Shown in pieces: positions 55,316 to 64,000 of a stretch of DNA of 64,000 nt. Positions within the stretch are counted from its first letter, which is position 1, and each line of letters opens with the position of its first letter. Below the pieces are notes generated by a model. It did no database searches, had not been told where the DNA came from, and saw only the letters and a program-made list of their open reading frames with translations. The translations under genes and the position numbers were made by a program. The DNA is from JAGXRK01 sp963804005 (GTDB taxonomy: Bacteria; Bacteroidota; Ignavibacteria; Ignavibacteriales; Ignavibacteriaceae): NCBI GenBank assembly GCA_963804005.1, contig CAWDOP010000018.1, forward strand, positions 75,044-139,043, read 5' to 3'.

Positions 55316-56096
55316 TTAAAATCCATACGTTAAAGTAAATACTACGTTATCACTTGCGGAAAGAAGCGGCTCCCACGAACTTATTCTTGTTAGATGAAAA
55401 AGATACGCTGCCTTTATTGATAGGTTATCCAGCAAATAGTAACGCGGACCCAATCTTAAAACAAGGTTTGTTCCGGAAAACAATGTGAGAATTTTTACTG
55501 GAGATACGTCTTCTTCCTCAGAGTCAACTATACGTAATCCGAGTGAAAGAACACTAAAATCCAGAGATCCTTCAATATTAAAATCATCCCACAGCTTGTA
55601 AAAAATTTGCGAGCTAATGCCACCGGAAATCAACAATGCAAATGATTGAGCATAATCGAATCCGTCAACAGCAATGTTTTGATTGTTATAATAAAAGAAC
55701 AGCTCCGTTGAAGGACCGAGGTAGAGATAAGCGTCATTATTAAAAAGCGTGAATTTGGGCAATTCATAATTGAATCCCTGGTTGAGAGTAAATTGATAAA
55801 TATCCGTACTGACGTTGTAATTTTTTATATCTGAAGAATTACGAAAATCAATTTTTAAGTGGTAAACATAATTAGAATGCTGATTAGACCACCCGATACT
55901 ATAATATGGAAGAGACCCGGAATATTTTTCTTTAGAAATGTATTCGTCGGTTACGGCATAACTACCAATGCCATATTCAATTGTAATACCTTCTGGATAA
56001 ATTGATTTTTGCTTTAGTGAGTCTTGGGCGAAAGCAATATTCAGATGAAGATAGTATTAATATAAGTAATAAAAAGTTAAAACATTTTTTTTCCAT
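55316..56096 (-). pseudogene. Frameshifted outer-membrane beta-barrel protein
   Basis: AGGAGG (56103-56108) precedes an ATG at 56096 that opens a signal peptide (MEKKCFNFLLLILILSSS). One extra base near 56050 leads to the frame AFAQDSLKQKSIYPEGITIE. That frame stays open through IPF-type barrel strands (LLISGGISSQIFYKLWDDFN, LVLRLGPRYYLLDNLSIKAA) to the stop at 55316. Repaired length about 259 residues. Function unknown. The stop overlaps the S41 region's extended start. Confidence 0.7.
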
Positions 56097-56157
56097 ATTA
56101 TCCTCCTAAGCTTAAAAGCGCAGTTGTTAGTTTGTAAATTTTAAATTTTATTTCTGG

Positions 56158-57348
56158 TCACCATTTCCATTCTTCTATCTTTCTAATTAAATCTTTATCA
56201 TTACCTTTTATTGAAATTGACAAAGCTTTATTCTTCCATTTTCTAGCAGAGCTTATATCCCCACTTAAATAGTAATACTTCCCAAGCTTAATAAATGGAT
56301 CAACATAAATCAGGTTTAACTGGTTAACCAGCGGTTCTGAAACATGTAAATCTGCGTACCAGTCAACATCCAGGTAATCCAGCCTGAGCCTGTTTTCTAT
56401 AATCTCTTTATTAAACTCATCATCGTTCAAAGGTGCATCACTATATGTAAGGACGAATCCGGTAAGATATAAATTATTTTTGAAGCTCTCATAATAGGAT
56501 TTGAAAACAGTTTGTGCCAGATGAACCGGGACTTCGGGATATTTTTCTTTCAGTAATTGAATTAGTTCTTTAAGATATAATCCAACATCGGTTTGGGATA
56601 ATGAATCAACCTCAAGGTGTATCCCTTTATCAGCTAAAATGGATTTCAAATAATTTCGATAATAAAATGTCCCATGTATAGTTAATATTAATACATCTTT
56701 TCTTATTTCTTTTGCTTCCTGCAGTACCCAGGAAGGGTATGTATCAGTATCGCCATTGGTAAATAGAATGGAATTTTGTTCGGAGGAATTAAGCATATTA
56801 AAACAAAAATTATATATACCGGTTGAAATATCTTTGCTTTCGTAAAGTTTTTCACAGAACTCTTTTCTCTTTTCCTTTTGTCCATTAAGTGTATATTCTT
56901 TAATAAATTCCCAGTATAAGTCCGGAGCATATGGATTTATTTTGTAGGCTTTTTCAAGACGGGAAAAATCGGTAGCGTAGTTGTAATAATGGATATAATG
57001 ATAGACCCAGGAATTAGGGATTTCTTTACCGATATCATTGTAAATGGAATCCATAAGAACTTCGCGGGTATTTGTCTGTCCTTTAACATTTGCCCAGCCA
57101 TATCTGGCTGCAAAAAAATAATTGTACCAGGCATCTTCATTCTGAGGATTTTTTGATAATTCATATTTCCACAACTTTTCCTGATTTTGATACCATTCCA
57201 TTGAATTAACAACATAACAGTATCTATATACTTTTTCTGGTTTTTGTATGGAATTATTATCAGAGAATTTAGATAAATCATTTTGCTGTGAAAACGAAGT
57301 AGTTGTTGTTAAAACCAGTAAACAAATAATTGACTTCGCATTTTTCAT
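56158..57348 (-). CDS. Exported protein with DUF2723-tail-like motif
   Basis: The 396-residue protein has a signal peptide (1-20, SFSQQ) and helical repeats (ENIKAP-type pairs such as LWKYELSKNPQNEDAWYNYF, LEKAYKINPYAPDLYWEF), perhaps TPR-like. The segment LFTNGDTDTYPSWVLQEAKE resembles a motif in the soluble tail of DUF2723 (TMEM260-like) glycosyltransferases (NGDNDTYPLWYLQE), here without any membrane part. Function unknown. It is intact although the genes on both sides are broken. Confidence 0.7.
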   Translation of the reverse strand: MKNAKSIICLLVLTTTTSFSQQNDLSKFSDNNSIQKPEKVYRYCYVVNSMEWYQNQEKLWKYELSKNPQNEDAWYNYFFAARYGWANVKGQTNTREVLMDSIYNDIGKEIPNSWVYHYIHYYNYATDFSRLEKAYKINPYAPDLYWEFIKEYTLNGQKEKRKEFCEKLYESKDISTGIYNFCFNMLNSSEQNSILFTNGDTDTYPSWVLQEAKEIRKDVLILTIHGTFYYRNYLKSILADKGIHLEVDSLSQTDVGLYLKELIQLLKEKYPEVPVHLAQTVFKSYYESFKNNLYLTGFVLTYSDAPLNDDEFNKEIIENRLRLDYLDVDWYADLHVSEPLVNQLNLIYVDPFIKLGKYYYLSGDISSARKWKNKALSISIKGNDKDLIRKIEEWKW

Positions 57349-57422
57349 TCTGTTTTCACCTTTGTTTTATTCTTTCGGTCTTAACTCTTCAACTATTTTT
57401 GCCAATGCTCTGCAATTAATTA

Positions 57423-58530
57423 TCATTCCCTTGTTTGTTCTTTTATCCAATCAGCTATTAGCATCATTACGTCTTCGTTAAATGTTTCATCGATAAAAGA
57501 ATATTCATCTCTAAATCCTGTTTTACATTTTTGAAAAAGGTGATTTATATTTTCTAGATACTCAACTCTAAAATTTTCATTACCTCCATTAATAAGTGCT
57601 TTTTCTATTTCGGGTAAATTGATTTCTGCAAGAACCTGACAATCTTTATCACCGTTAAGAGCTAAGACCGGGCATCGAATATTTCTGATCATTATGCGAG
57701 GATCGAAATTTGCTGCATACTCGAACCATGGCGTTGCCCATTCATCAGCCATCATTTCAAAGTGTTTAGGATTTTCAGATATAAAATTTTCTATGTCCTC
57801 TTTTGCAAGACCAGTTAAAGATAATTTCCACTCATTTATAATACTCGATAATTTCCTTTTTTTTACTTGATAATCAGTTTTCTTTTTAATCTCTTTGAAT
57901 ATTCTCTCAAACAGGTCTGTGCCTGCCAGCACAATTTCCTCACTTTTTCCTTGAGATCTTAGTTTTTTTTCATTTGCGGTTATCAAAGCACGATCAAACG
58001 GAACTCCCGGACCCGCAAGCATAACAATGAAAGATATTTCTGAGTAACGGCTTGCAAGAATGTTGCTTATCATCCCTCCTTCACTATGGCCTATAACGCC
58101 AACTTTTTGAGGATTAATATTTCTATGTGCGCGAAGATATTTAACGGCTGCATAAGTATCGCCCGCAAATGTTTCCGTCGTTGCACCTTCAAGTTTCCCT
58201 TTTGATTCACCTGTTCCTCTATCATCATATCGCATTACAGCAATACCATGTCGGGTCAAAAAATCTGATAAAACTTTAAACGGTTTATGTCCATAGACTG
58301 TTTCATCCCGATCTTGAAGACCGGAACCAGAGACAAGAACGACAGCCGGAAAATTATCCCCACTATCCGGGATTGTTAAGGTGCCGGCCAAAATAGCTCC
58401 GTCCAAATCATTTTCAAATTTTATTTCTTCAACTATATAAGGGAATGGGGAAACGGGTTCCTGGGGTCTGCGATCCTGGCCACAAGCAGATACACATGAC
58501 TAATAATATAAAACCAATCATTTTTTTCAT
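57423..58530 (-). pseudogene. Frameshifted alpha/beta hydrolase lipoprotein
   Basis: The hydrolase body is open from 58406: LVSGSGLQDRDETVYGHKPF, nucleophile motif GHSEGG, acid region LALNGDKDCQV and His in ENINHLF, typical of the S9-like/DLH esterases with the GSGxQDRDE motif. The start region 58530-58495 (MKKMIGFILLVM) is in another frame and would give, after removing one base near 58495, a lipoprotein signal ending SAC, then GQDRRPQEPVSPFPY and the body. Repaired length about 368. Whether translated from a later start is unknown. Confidence 0.75.
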
Positions 58531-58577
58531 TATCATTTCCTCAGGACTTATTTCCAATTAAAACGTTCGATAATTGA

Positions 58578-60990
58578 TTAATTGTTATTAATTTCCCCCA
58601 GCATATTTTTGGCATTTTCATTTTCAGGATTCAATTCAAGAGATTTTTTATAGTTCTTAATAGCAAGCTCTTTGTTTCCGCTTTTCATATAGGCTTCACC
58701 AAGACTATCATATACATTGAATGATTCCGGATAATCAGCAACATTCATTTTAAATATTTCTATTGCTTCATCTATATTTTCCTTCATTCAAGAATTTATA
58801 ACCCAGCAAGTTCATGCTTCTCTCTGAAAAAATGAGTTTTGAATCAGAATCTGATTTTAGAACGTGATACTCTTGCATTGCACTTCCAATTCCGTTTTCT
58901 CTGATCATTTTTTCAAGCACATTAGAAGCAAGTTCACCTTTGGTAAAGCTGTTTGCCGCATCTACTTTTAGTGCAGTTACATTTCCTTCATCATCTTTAT
59001 CAAAGTAAATTACATTTTTATTAAACTCATCAAGCCATCCACCGTCTTCATTTGGTGATTGCAATTTTACATCTTCATTTTTTGTTGGATCATGAATTAC
59101 AAGTAGTTGTCATTATAAAAAACTGTAAACTCCTGATTGATTGCTGCAAATAAATACTTTCCTAAATAAGGATCTATATTTTCAGGAACATCTGACTCAA
59201 TTGTTTCGGGGAGAAGATTTTTTAGTCATCTGTGCAATCTCGTGCAAAAGCATTTCGATTAATCTGATTGTCTTCATCTCTTGTAAATTCCAAATAAAGA
59301 GTTGGGCTTAGCTTGCAATACCATTTTCCTTTTTGATCTGGTTCATTAAAAGGCAAAACCACCTGTCCGGGAATATCGACAGAAAGATTTCCCTCCTTAT
59401 CAAGCACTTCAAAAGTTCTTCCGCTTTCCAAATTTGTGTATTTACCAAAGTACTCCGAATATTTAGCATCCAGCAGTTTCTGTTGTGTTTATCACCAAGC
59501 TTATAATCTATTATTTCGAATTTCTTTCCATTAAAACTACTTGAGGTAGATTGATACTCTGAAATACGGATATGTCCGGCATCAACAAAATCAACTTCAA
59601 AAGCAGTTGCATCAACTGGAATCCACCCAGCGTTCCCCATATAAATTTCATTCCATGCATGCTGACCGAAAGCGCCACCAAAGTTAGGAATATACATCCC
59701 ACCCCAGACAACCCTTGCGGGTATTCCTACCGCTCTGCAGAATGATGCAAGTAGAAATGAATGAGCGCCGCATTCACCTGCTCTTATATCATAAGTTTTT
59801 CTTGCAGTGCCGCCACCAGGAATAGCATAGTGAATATTTTCAGCAACCCATATGCTTAATCGTTTTGCTGCTTCCCAGCTGTCTTTAGAGCCTGCTGTAA
59901 TTTCCTTTGCTTTTTTGAGTAATACAGGATCATCACTTTCAACACGTCCATCTGCTTTTAAGTGTTTATCAAGAGAAGAATCCTTGAACTTTGGCGGGAA
60001 TGGCGGGGCATTGTTGCCATCATATTTTGCGTGTGAAATTTCAAAGACGCCTTCTATATGATTATCTTCAACTGTGCCCGTAAATTTTTGGCCGGGCACA
60101 TTTAGATCTTCTGCCGTAAAATTTTGTCCGATTGGTTCAATAATCGCATCCACTTTCATATAAGTTAGAGATTGAACATCGGAGATCGCAACATTGGTTT
60201 TTGTTACAATGCTAGCATCCATGTTTGCAACTTTTATTTTATCAATTACACTTGGATCAGCCAGGTAAATCCTTCTGTTCATTACCTCAAACTTTACAAA
60301 GTAATCGTAATCAGGTGAAAGCCAGTACGTAGTTTTTAATCCGGTTTTAGTATTGGTTTGCTCAATAATAATTGTATTAAATGATTTTCCTGCCAGATCA
60401 ATTGTCTCTTCCCCTATTTTTTTGAATGAAGACGTTTGGATTTCTCCTTCAATCAATTCAAGAATATTATGAGCCGTCTCTATTTTCGCTTCAGAGTAAA
60501 ATTCTTTTTTCAATCTCGTAAACATTTCATCGGAGCCAATAATTGTTTCCGGAGTAATATCAATTTCTTTTTCCTGAGAGTTCAAAGTAGAATTAATGAT
60601 GGCTTTATTGTTTTTCACTTTTAGCGAAATGTTAAAATCTGTTGCACCTTGTTTGATATGAGTGTTAATATCTACGCCTCTCCTGGTAATAGGATCAACA
60701 ATTGCTTCAGATTTCATTTCCATGTTGAATTCACTTCCAAGAAGCGAAAGCATAATAAAAATGTTTAAATTCTGCTCGACTAAATCTTTATCATACCTTT
60801 TAATAGGTATTTCTGATGACTCAGAATACCCGCAAACCACATCATTTATTTCTATTGCATAATATATTTTTTTTGTATCAAATGAATCATCGGCAGCAAC
60901 GTTATACTCAGTAAGGGCATAACCTGCGCTCGTTAAAATTAGAAATACAGCTATGCATTTTACGTACTGTAAATATTTAAGTGATTTCAT
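58578..60990 (-). pseudogene. Transglutaminase-domain protein with TPR tail, multiply frameshifted
   Basis: The first frame (60990 to about 59490) has a signal peptide and a transglutaminase-like domain with C407 (IRAGECGAHSF), H444 (FGQHAWNEIY) and D460 (WIPVDATAFE). After GDK the frame continues elsewhere as LLDAKYSEYFGKYTN, SGRTFEVLDKEGNLSVDIPG to DCTDD; then LPETIESDVPENIDPYLGKY; then SPNEDGGWLDEFNKNVIYFD to NLLGYKFLNEG; then TPR NIDEAIEIFKMNVADYPESF. Single-base indels at about 59489, 59215, 59100 (each one missing) and 58785 (one extra) separate them. Repaired it would be about 800 residues, one exported enzyme. Confidence 0.8.
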
Positions 60991-61048
60991 TTCTATCTCC
61001 TTTTCTTCATGACATATAAATTGTTTAAAATGTTTTAATCATAGGACA

Positions 61049-61333
61049 TTACCAGTATTTAGAAACCATAGCAGCAATTGCAAAAACAAGTGCTGTATTA
61101 ATAGCAATTAGCCAATGATAAAATAACGAGCCGACTTTTCCGGTTTCTCCCAATGTAATTTTTTTATAGCGGGAAGCATAAACCGGAAGCATAAAGTTCA
61201 GGAAAACGAAATAAACTTTTTGTCCCCTTTTCTGAAGTTCACTATATATCATTATACCTGAAACTATATACCAGCCAACCGCTATAAAAGCTATTACGGC
61301 AAAGAATATTGTTAGATTCATTCTATTCCTCAT
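61049..61333 (-). CDS. Small membrane protein
   Basis: The 94-residue protein has two clear helices (about 8-29 and 72-90) and a third short hydrophobic stretch (VYFVFLNFMLPVY). The first ATG (61333) overlaps the S41 gene's 3' end by 11 bases; a second at 61321 gives a shorter N-terminus. It is probably co-transcribed with the S41 peptidase gene. No family recognised. Confidence 0.6.
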   Translation of the reverse strand: MRNRMNLTIFFAVIAFIAVGWYIVSGIMIYSELQKRGQKVYFVFLNFMLPVYASRYKKITLGETGKVGSLFYHWLIAINTALVFAIAAMVSKYW

Positions 61334-62987
61334 TCCTTTTAATTAAATCTAATGTAAAATCCATAACAGTATCTTTCCCCTCCAAAAAATCTTTATAATT
61401 CTGTTCTATAAAGAAATCTGGTTCTACACCTTTCTTTTTGTCCATCCCCTCAACAGCAGCAGAAAATGTGGCGCTTGCTATAGTGACGATCATGCGAGTG
61501 TTTTTTAATAGAAATTCTTCAGTCTTTGCATTGCATTTATACGTAGCGCCCCCCTCTTCGCCGATAAATTTTCCGATATTATTATATTTTAACAAAGCAC
61601 AGAAATGTCCATTAGTTGAACCGCAGTGTTTATCAATTAAAGTAAAAAGATTTCCCTTAAAGTTGTTTGTTGCTAAGGGAATTGGTTCTGCAAATTCCGA
61701 ATATCTACCATACTTTTCAGCAAAATATGGCACAGGTTCTTTTTCAAGGTAAGAGAATAAAGGAACTGCGCAAAAGGGATCACCGCCGTCATTTCCTCGC
61801 AGGTCCAGAATAAGATTTGTAATGTTTTCGCTTTTAATTTCATTAAATGAGCTATCTAAAAACGATTTGAAATAGTCTACACGATCGTAGAATATAAAAG
61901 AGGGAATTTTAACTATCGCCGCACTGTTTTCTTCCAGTAACTTAAGTGTTGGCAAGGGATGATTAAAATTTTTGAAAACTATTTTTCTAACAGACTGAAT
62001 ATTAGCGGGAATTAGTTCTGTGGTTTGGTTTGTCTTTCTTCCTGGTAGGGAATAGGTAATGACATATTTTTCAGGGAATCCATAATATCTTGCATAGGAC
62101 ATCGGAAATCTCTTTTCAATCTGTGCCAGTTGAAACTGTTTGTTAAATCCATCTGATGAGTAACTGTTTTTGAGATCATTTATAATGTCATTTATCGGTC
62201 TGGAGTTTATTTCAAGAATTATACTGCCAATAGGAACCTGAGCTGTGTCGTTGTAATATCCGGAAACAACAGCATGCCCGTCTACTAATTTAACCTGTAA
62301 AGGAAAAAGATTGTCTTTTTCAAGATCCCAAAAGCTGCCGGGCATCCAAATATTTGAATGCATACAACCAATTTTGTTGTTGATTGGTGCTAATAATTGA
62401 AAAAATTCATTATATCGCATTGGGCGATTTATTAATTCGTATAGACTATTAAATAAACTGTCAAATTCATTTTTGCTTGTATATTCGTATAAGTTGCAGT
62501 GAGTTTCTTCCAGAAATCTCCTTAAGTCTATAAAATCACTTTGAAGCTCTTGTATACTAAACAACGTTTTGGTTTGTTGAACATAATCTTGTAGATGAAA
62601 GTCTTCTATTGGCAGTATTTGTGGAATTCCGGTAAGCTGTAAAATGCGATTACCATAGGGAGGATTATCAGCATTCGGAAATGACTCCCAGATAATTTCA
62701 CCGTTCTGTTTAATGATAACAAACTTGTATTCGATTACAGCATCTGGATTAACTTCGATATTAAATGTACCTGAGAATACAGAGTCTTGATCATTATCCA
62801 GAAGATTATAATCACTCGTATTCCATCCCTCAAAACTGCCGCGCACAATAATTTTATCACCTGAAGACGGCGAGAAAATATTTTTATTAATAGGCTCTTT
62901 AAGATTTATTCTGAAAGTGATGTTATTCTGGGCAGAAGTATTTAAAAATGTTCCTATGAGTAAGGCGATAAAACTTAATCTGATCAT
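61323..62987 (-). CDS. S41 peptidase with N-terminal E-set/CBM20-like domain
   Basis: The 554-residue exported protein has a signal peptide (1-19), a beta-sandwich of about 100 residues resembling starch-binding/E-set modules (IIVRGSFEGWNTSDYNLLD, VFSGTFNIEV) and an S41 peptidase domain: LILDLRGNDGGD, S457 in KHCGSTNGHF, and FIGEEGGATY. No PDZ domain is evident. It is intact, unlike the S41 gene at 54293. The E-set may bind a carbohydrate or mediate a contact; this is an inference. Confidence 0.85.
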   Translation of the reverse strand: MIRLSFIALLIGTFLNTSAQNNITFRINLKEPINKNIFSPSSGDKIIVRGSFEGWNTSDYNLLDNDQDSVFSGTFNIEVNPDAVIEYKFVIIKQNGEIIWESFPNADNPPYGNRILQLTGIPQILPIEDFHLQDYVQQTKTLFSIQELQSDFIDLRRFLEETHCNLYEYTSKNEFDSLFNSLYELINRPMRYNEFFQLLAPINNKIGCMHSNIWMPGSFWDLEKDNLFPLQVKLVDGHAVVSGYYNDTAQVPIGSIILEINSRPINDIINDLKNSYSSDGFNKQFQLAQIEKRFPMSYARYYGFPEKYVITYSLPGRKTNQTTELIPANIQSVRKIVFKNFNHPLPTLKLLEENSAAIVKIPSFIFYDRVDYFKSFLDSSFNEIKSENITNLILDLRGNDGGDPFCAVPLFSYLEKEPVPYFAEKYGRYSEFAEPIPLATNNFKGNLFTLIDKHCGSTNGHFCALLKYNNIGKFIGEEGGATYKCNAKTEEFLLKNTRMIVTIASATFSAAVEGMDKKKGVEPDFFIEQNYKDFLEGKDTVMDFTLDLIKRNEE

Positions 62988-63337
62988 CCTATATCTCGCA
63001 GATATTTTTTAAGAATCAATTAAATATAAAAAAAAATAGTTACTTTTGAATTTTTGTGGGTTAAAAGGACAGATAATTATTTAATCGGTAATTTTTAAAG
63101 CAACTATTAACGATTGTTTAATATGGGCAAAAATTCAGTAATTATTTATTTGCTGTATTGTCAGTTTTTATACTTTAACTGGTTTTCATTTTCCTCGTTT
63201 GAATAGAAAATATACAGCAACAGCCAAAATAGATCCTATTAACAGTTCAAGTGCTATCGGAATGCACGCAAAATAATTAAGCGCTTGATAGTACCTTTAA
63301 GTATGTTTGTTTCATCTGGATTAATTTTTTTTTTAAA
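62988..63337. other. Divergent intergenic region with one remnant
   Basis: 350 AT-rich bases. Apart from the membrane-protein remnant at 63186-63296 I see no gene. A TACTTTTG box at 63040-63047 fits TAnnTTTG but lies about 290 bases before the plus-strand gene. Confidence 0.45.
63186..63296 (-). pseudogene. Membrane-protein C-terminal remnant
   Basis: A start-less frame of 36 codons bounded by a stop upstream encodes RYYQALNYFACIPIALELLI then GSILAVAVYFLFKRGK, a helix and basic tail like the end of a small membrane protein. No larger frame exists. Confidence 0.35.
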
Positions 63338-64000
63338 ATGAAAACTATTTTTGTCTTTTTAATCTTTATAATATCAGCTTTTTACGTATCAATCTTATCA
63401 CAGAATTCCACAGAAAGTATTAGAATTGATCTTTCTAAAGAATTTGCGTTGGCTGACAAACAATTTGCACAACTATTCATACCGGATTTCTTTATTCCTG
63501 ACCCTCAAGGAAAAGTCACTTTGGTTTTTCATTTTCATGGCTCATCGTGGGCTGTTGAAGATGCTGTTTATAAGTCCGGTGTAAATGCTGTTTTATTTAA
63601 AATTCATCTTGGGGCACTTTCAAGTCCTTATAAAAATTATTTTTCTGATGAAAATAAATTTCGAATCATCTTAGGCACTATTCTTACAAAGCTAAATTCG
63701 CATAAATTTTTACCAAATCCACAAATCGATAAACTAATTATTACATCATTCAGTGCCGGTTATGCAGGAGTAAGAGAGATATTAAAGAATCCCGAATATT
63801 ATAAATTAATTGATGTACTTATTCTTGCTGATGGCTTGCATTGTGATTCAGATTCTGCTTTAATGAAATTACAAATGACTGATTTTGTAAGGTTTGCAGA
63901 AGATGCGCGGGATAAAAAGAAAATTATGACAATAGCTCACTCAAGCATTTCTACTGAAGGTTATCAAAGCACAACACAAACGGCCGATTATATTTTAAAC
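63338..64000 (+). CDS. Exported alpha/beta-hydrolase-like protein, 3' end outside window
   Basis: An ATG at 63338 opens 221 codons to the window edge. The product has a signal peptide (about 1-21) and then an oxyanion-type stretch FHFHGSSWAVED and a likely nucleophile loop SFSAGYAG, the pattern of a serine hydrolase. LADGLHCDSDSA and AHSSISTEGYQ could carry the remaining catalytic residues. Specificity is unknown. No partner gene is visible before the window edge. Confidence 0.75.
   Translation, partial: MKTIFVFLIFIISAFYVSILSQNSTESIRIDLSKEFALADKQFAQLFIPDFFIPDPQGKVTLVFHFHGSSWAVEDAVYKSGVNAVLFKIHLGALSSPYKNYFSDENKFRIILGTILTKLNSHKFLPNPQIDKLIITSFSAGYAGVREILKNPEYYKLIDVLILADGLHCDSDSALMKLQMTDFVRFAEDARDKKKIMTIAHSSISTEGYQSTTQTADYILN

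Noticed and set aside
57369..57420. Frame ending RALAKIVEELRPKE downstream of the 396-residue protein gene
   Set aside because: Could be the tail of another lost peptidase gene, but too short to support.
1..64000. Search for tRNA, rRNA, CRISPR arrays, integrases and transposases
   Set aside because: None seen on either strand by eye; the repeats found are short and non-coding.

Overview
The window is AT-rich bacterial chromosome, almost certainly from the Bacteroidota/Chlorobiota side of the tree and most like Ignavibacteria. The grounds are a type IX secretion (T9SS) C-terminal sorting domain of the NYPNPFNPST type (26576-27835), a PorV/PorQ-family outer-membrane protein, many lipoproteins and small beta-barrels, S46 and S9B peptidases, and a TAnnTTTG-like promoter box. 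No rRNA, tRNA, CRISPR array, phage or intact insertion sequence is visible.

Layout. 0-2.6 kb: a minus-strand operon of a four-TM inner-membrane protein, a GldM-like single-TM protein and an exported protein cut by the window edge, a possible T9SS/gliding-type motor. 3-9.9 kb: GH13 glycosidase, TlpA-like thioredoxin, response regulator, PorV-like protein, radical SAM enzyme, DUF1684 lipoprotein, MsrA. 10-18 kb: envelope proteins of unknown function, a saccharopine-dehydrogenase remnant, and an operon tkt - small Cys-rich protein (54 aa) - haem-binding protein. 18-28 kb: DPP IV, B12 radical SAM, a histidine kinase/response regulator pair, a PagL-like lipid A deacylase, M19 dipeptidase, a T9SS cargo protein, LOG. 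28-37 kb: YceI, L-2-hydroxyglutarate oxidase followed by a DNA methyltransferase and a probable PD-(D/E)XK endonuclease, a beta-CASP nuclease, citrate synthase, a zinc peptidase. 38-45 kb: a secreted MEMO protein and HsmA, then a small defence-type cluster (HNH endonuclease, membrane protein, VapBC), a racemase and an RRM protein. 45-49 kb: serine hydrolase and S46 dipeptidyl-peptidase.

49-63 kb is a decaying peptidase and envelope region. It holds intact MFS, YbjQ, proline iminopeptidase and S41 genes, mixed with gene stubs (two proline-iminopeptidase N-termini, two S41 C-termini) and six loci carrying nine single-base frameshifts in total. The frameshifts may be real decay or a stretch of poor consensus. 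Long frames elsewhere in the window are clean.

Together the genes fit a heterotroph that breaks down proteins and peptides outside the cytoplasm (S9B, S46, M19, S33 and S41 peptidases), exports cargo by T9SS, and runs a pentose-phosphate step and a citrate synthase. The most interesting items are the restriction-modification pair at 31.0-32.8 kb, the divergent motor-like operon at the left edge, the missed Cys-rich small gene coupled to tkt, the racemase whose C-terminus was replaced through a tandem duplication, and a three-copy family of mismatch-bearing intergenic hairpins.
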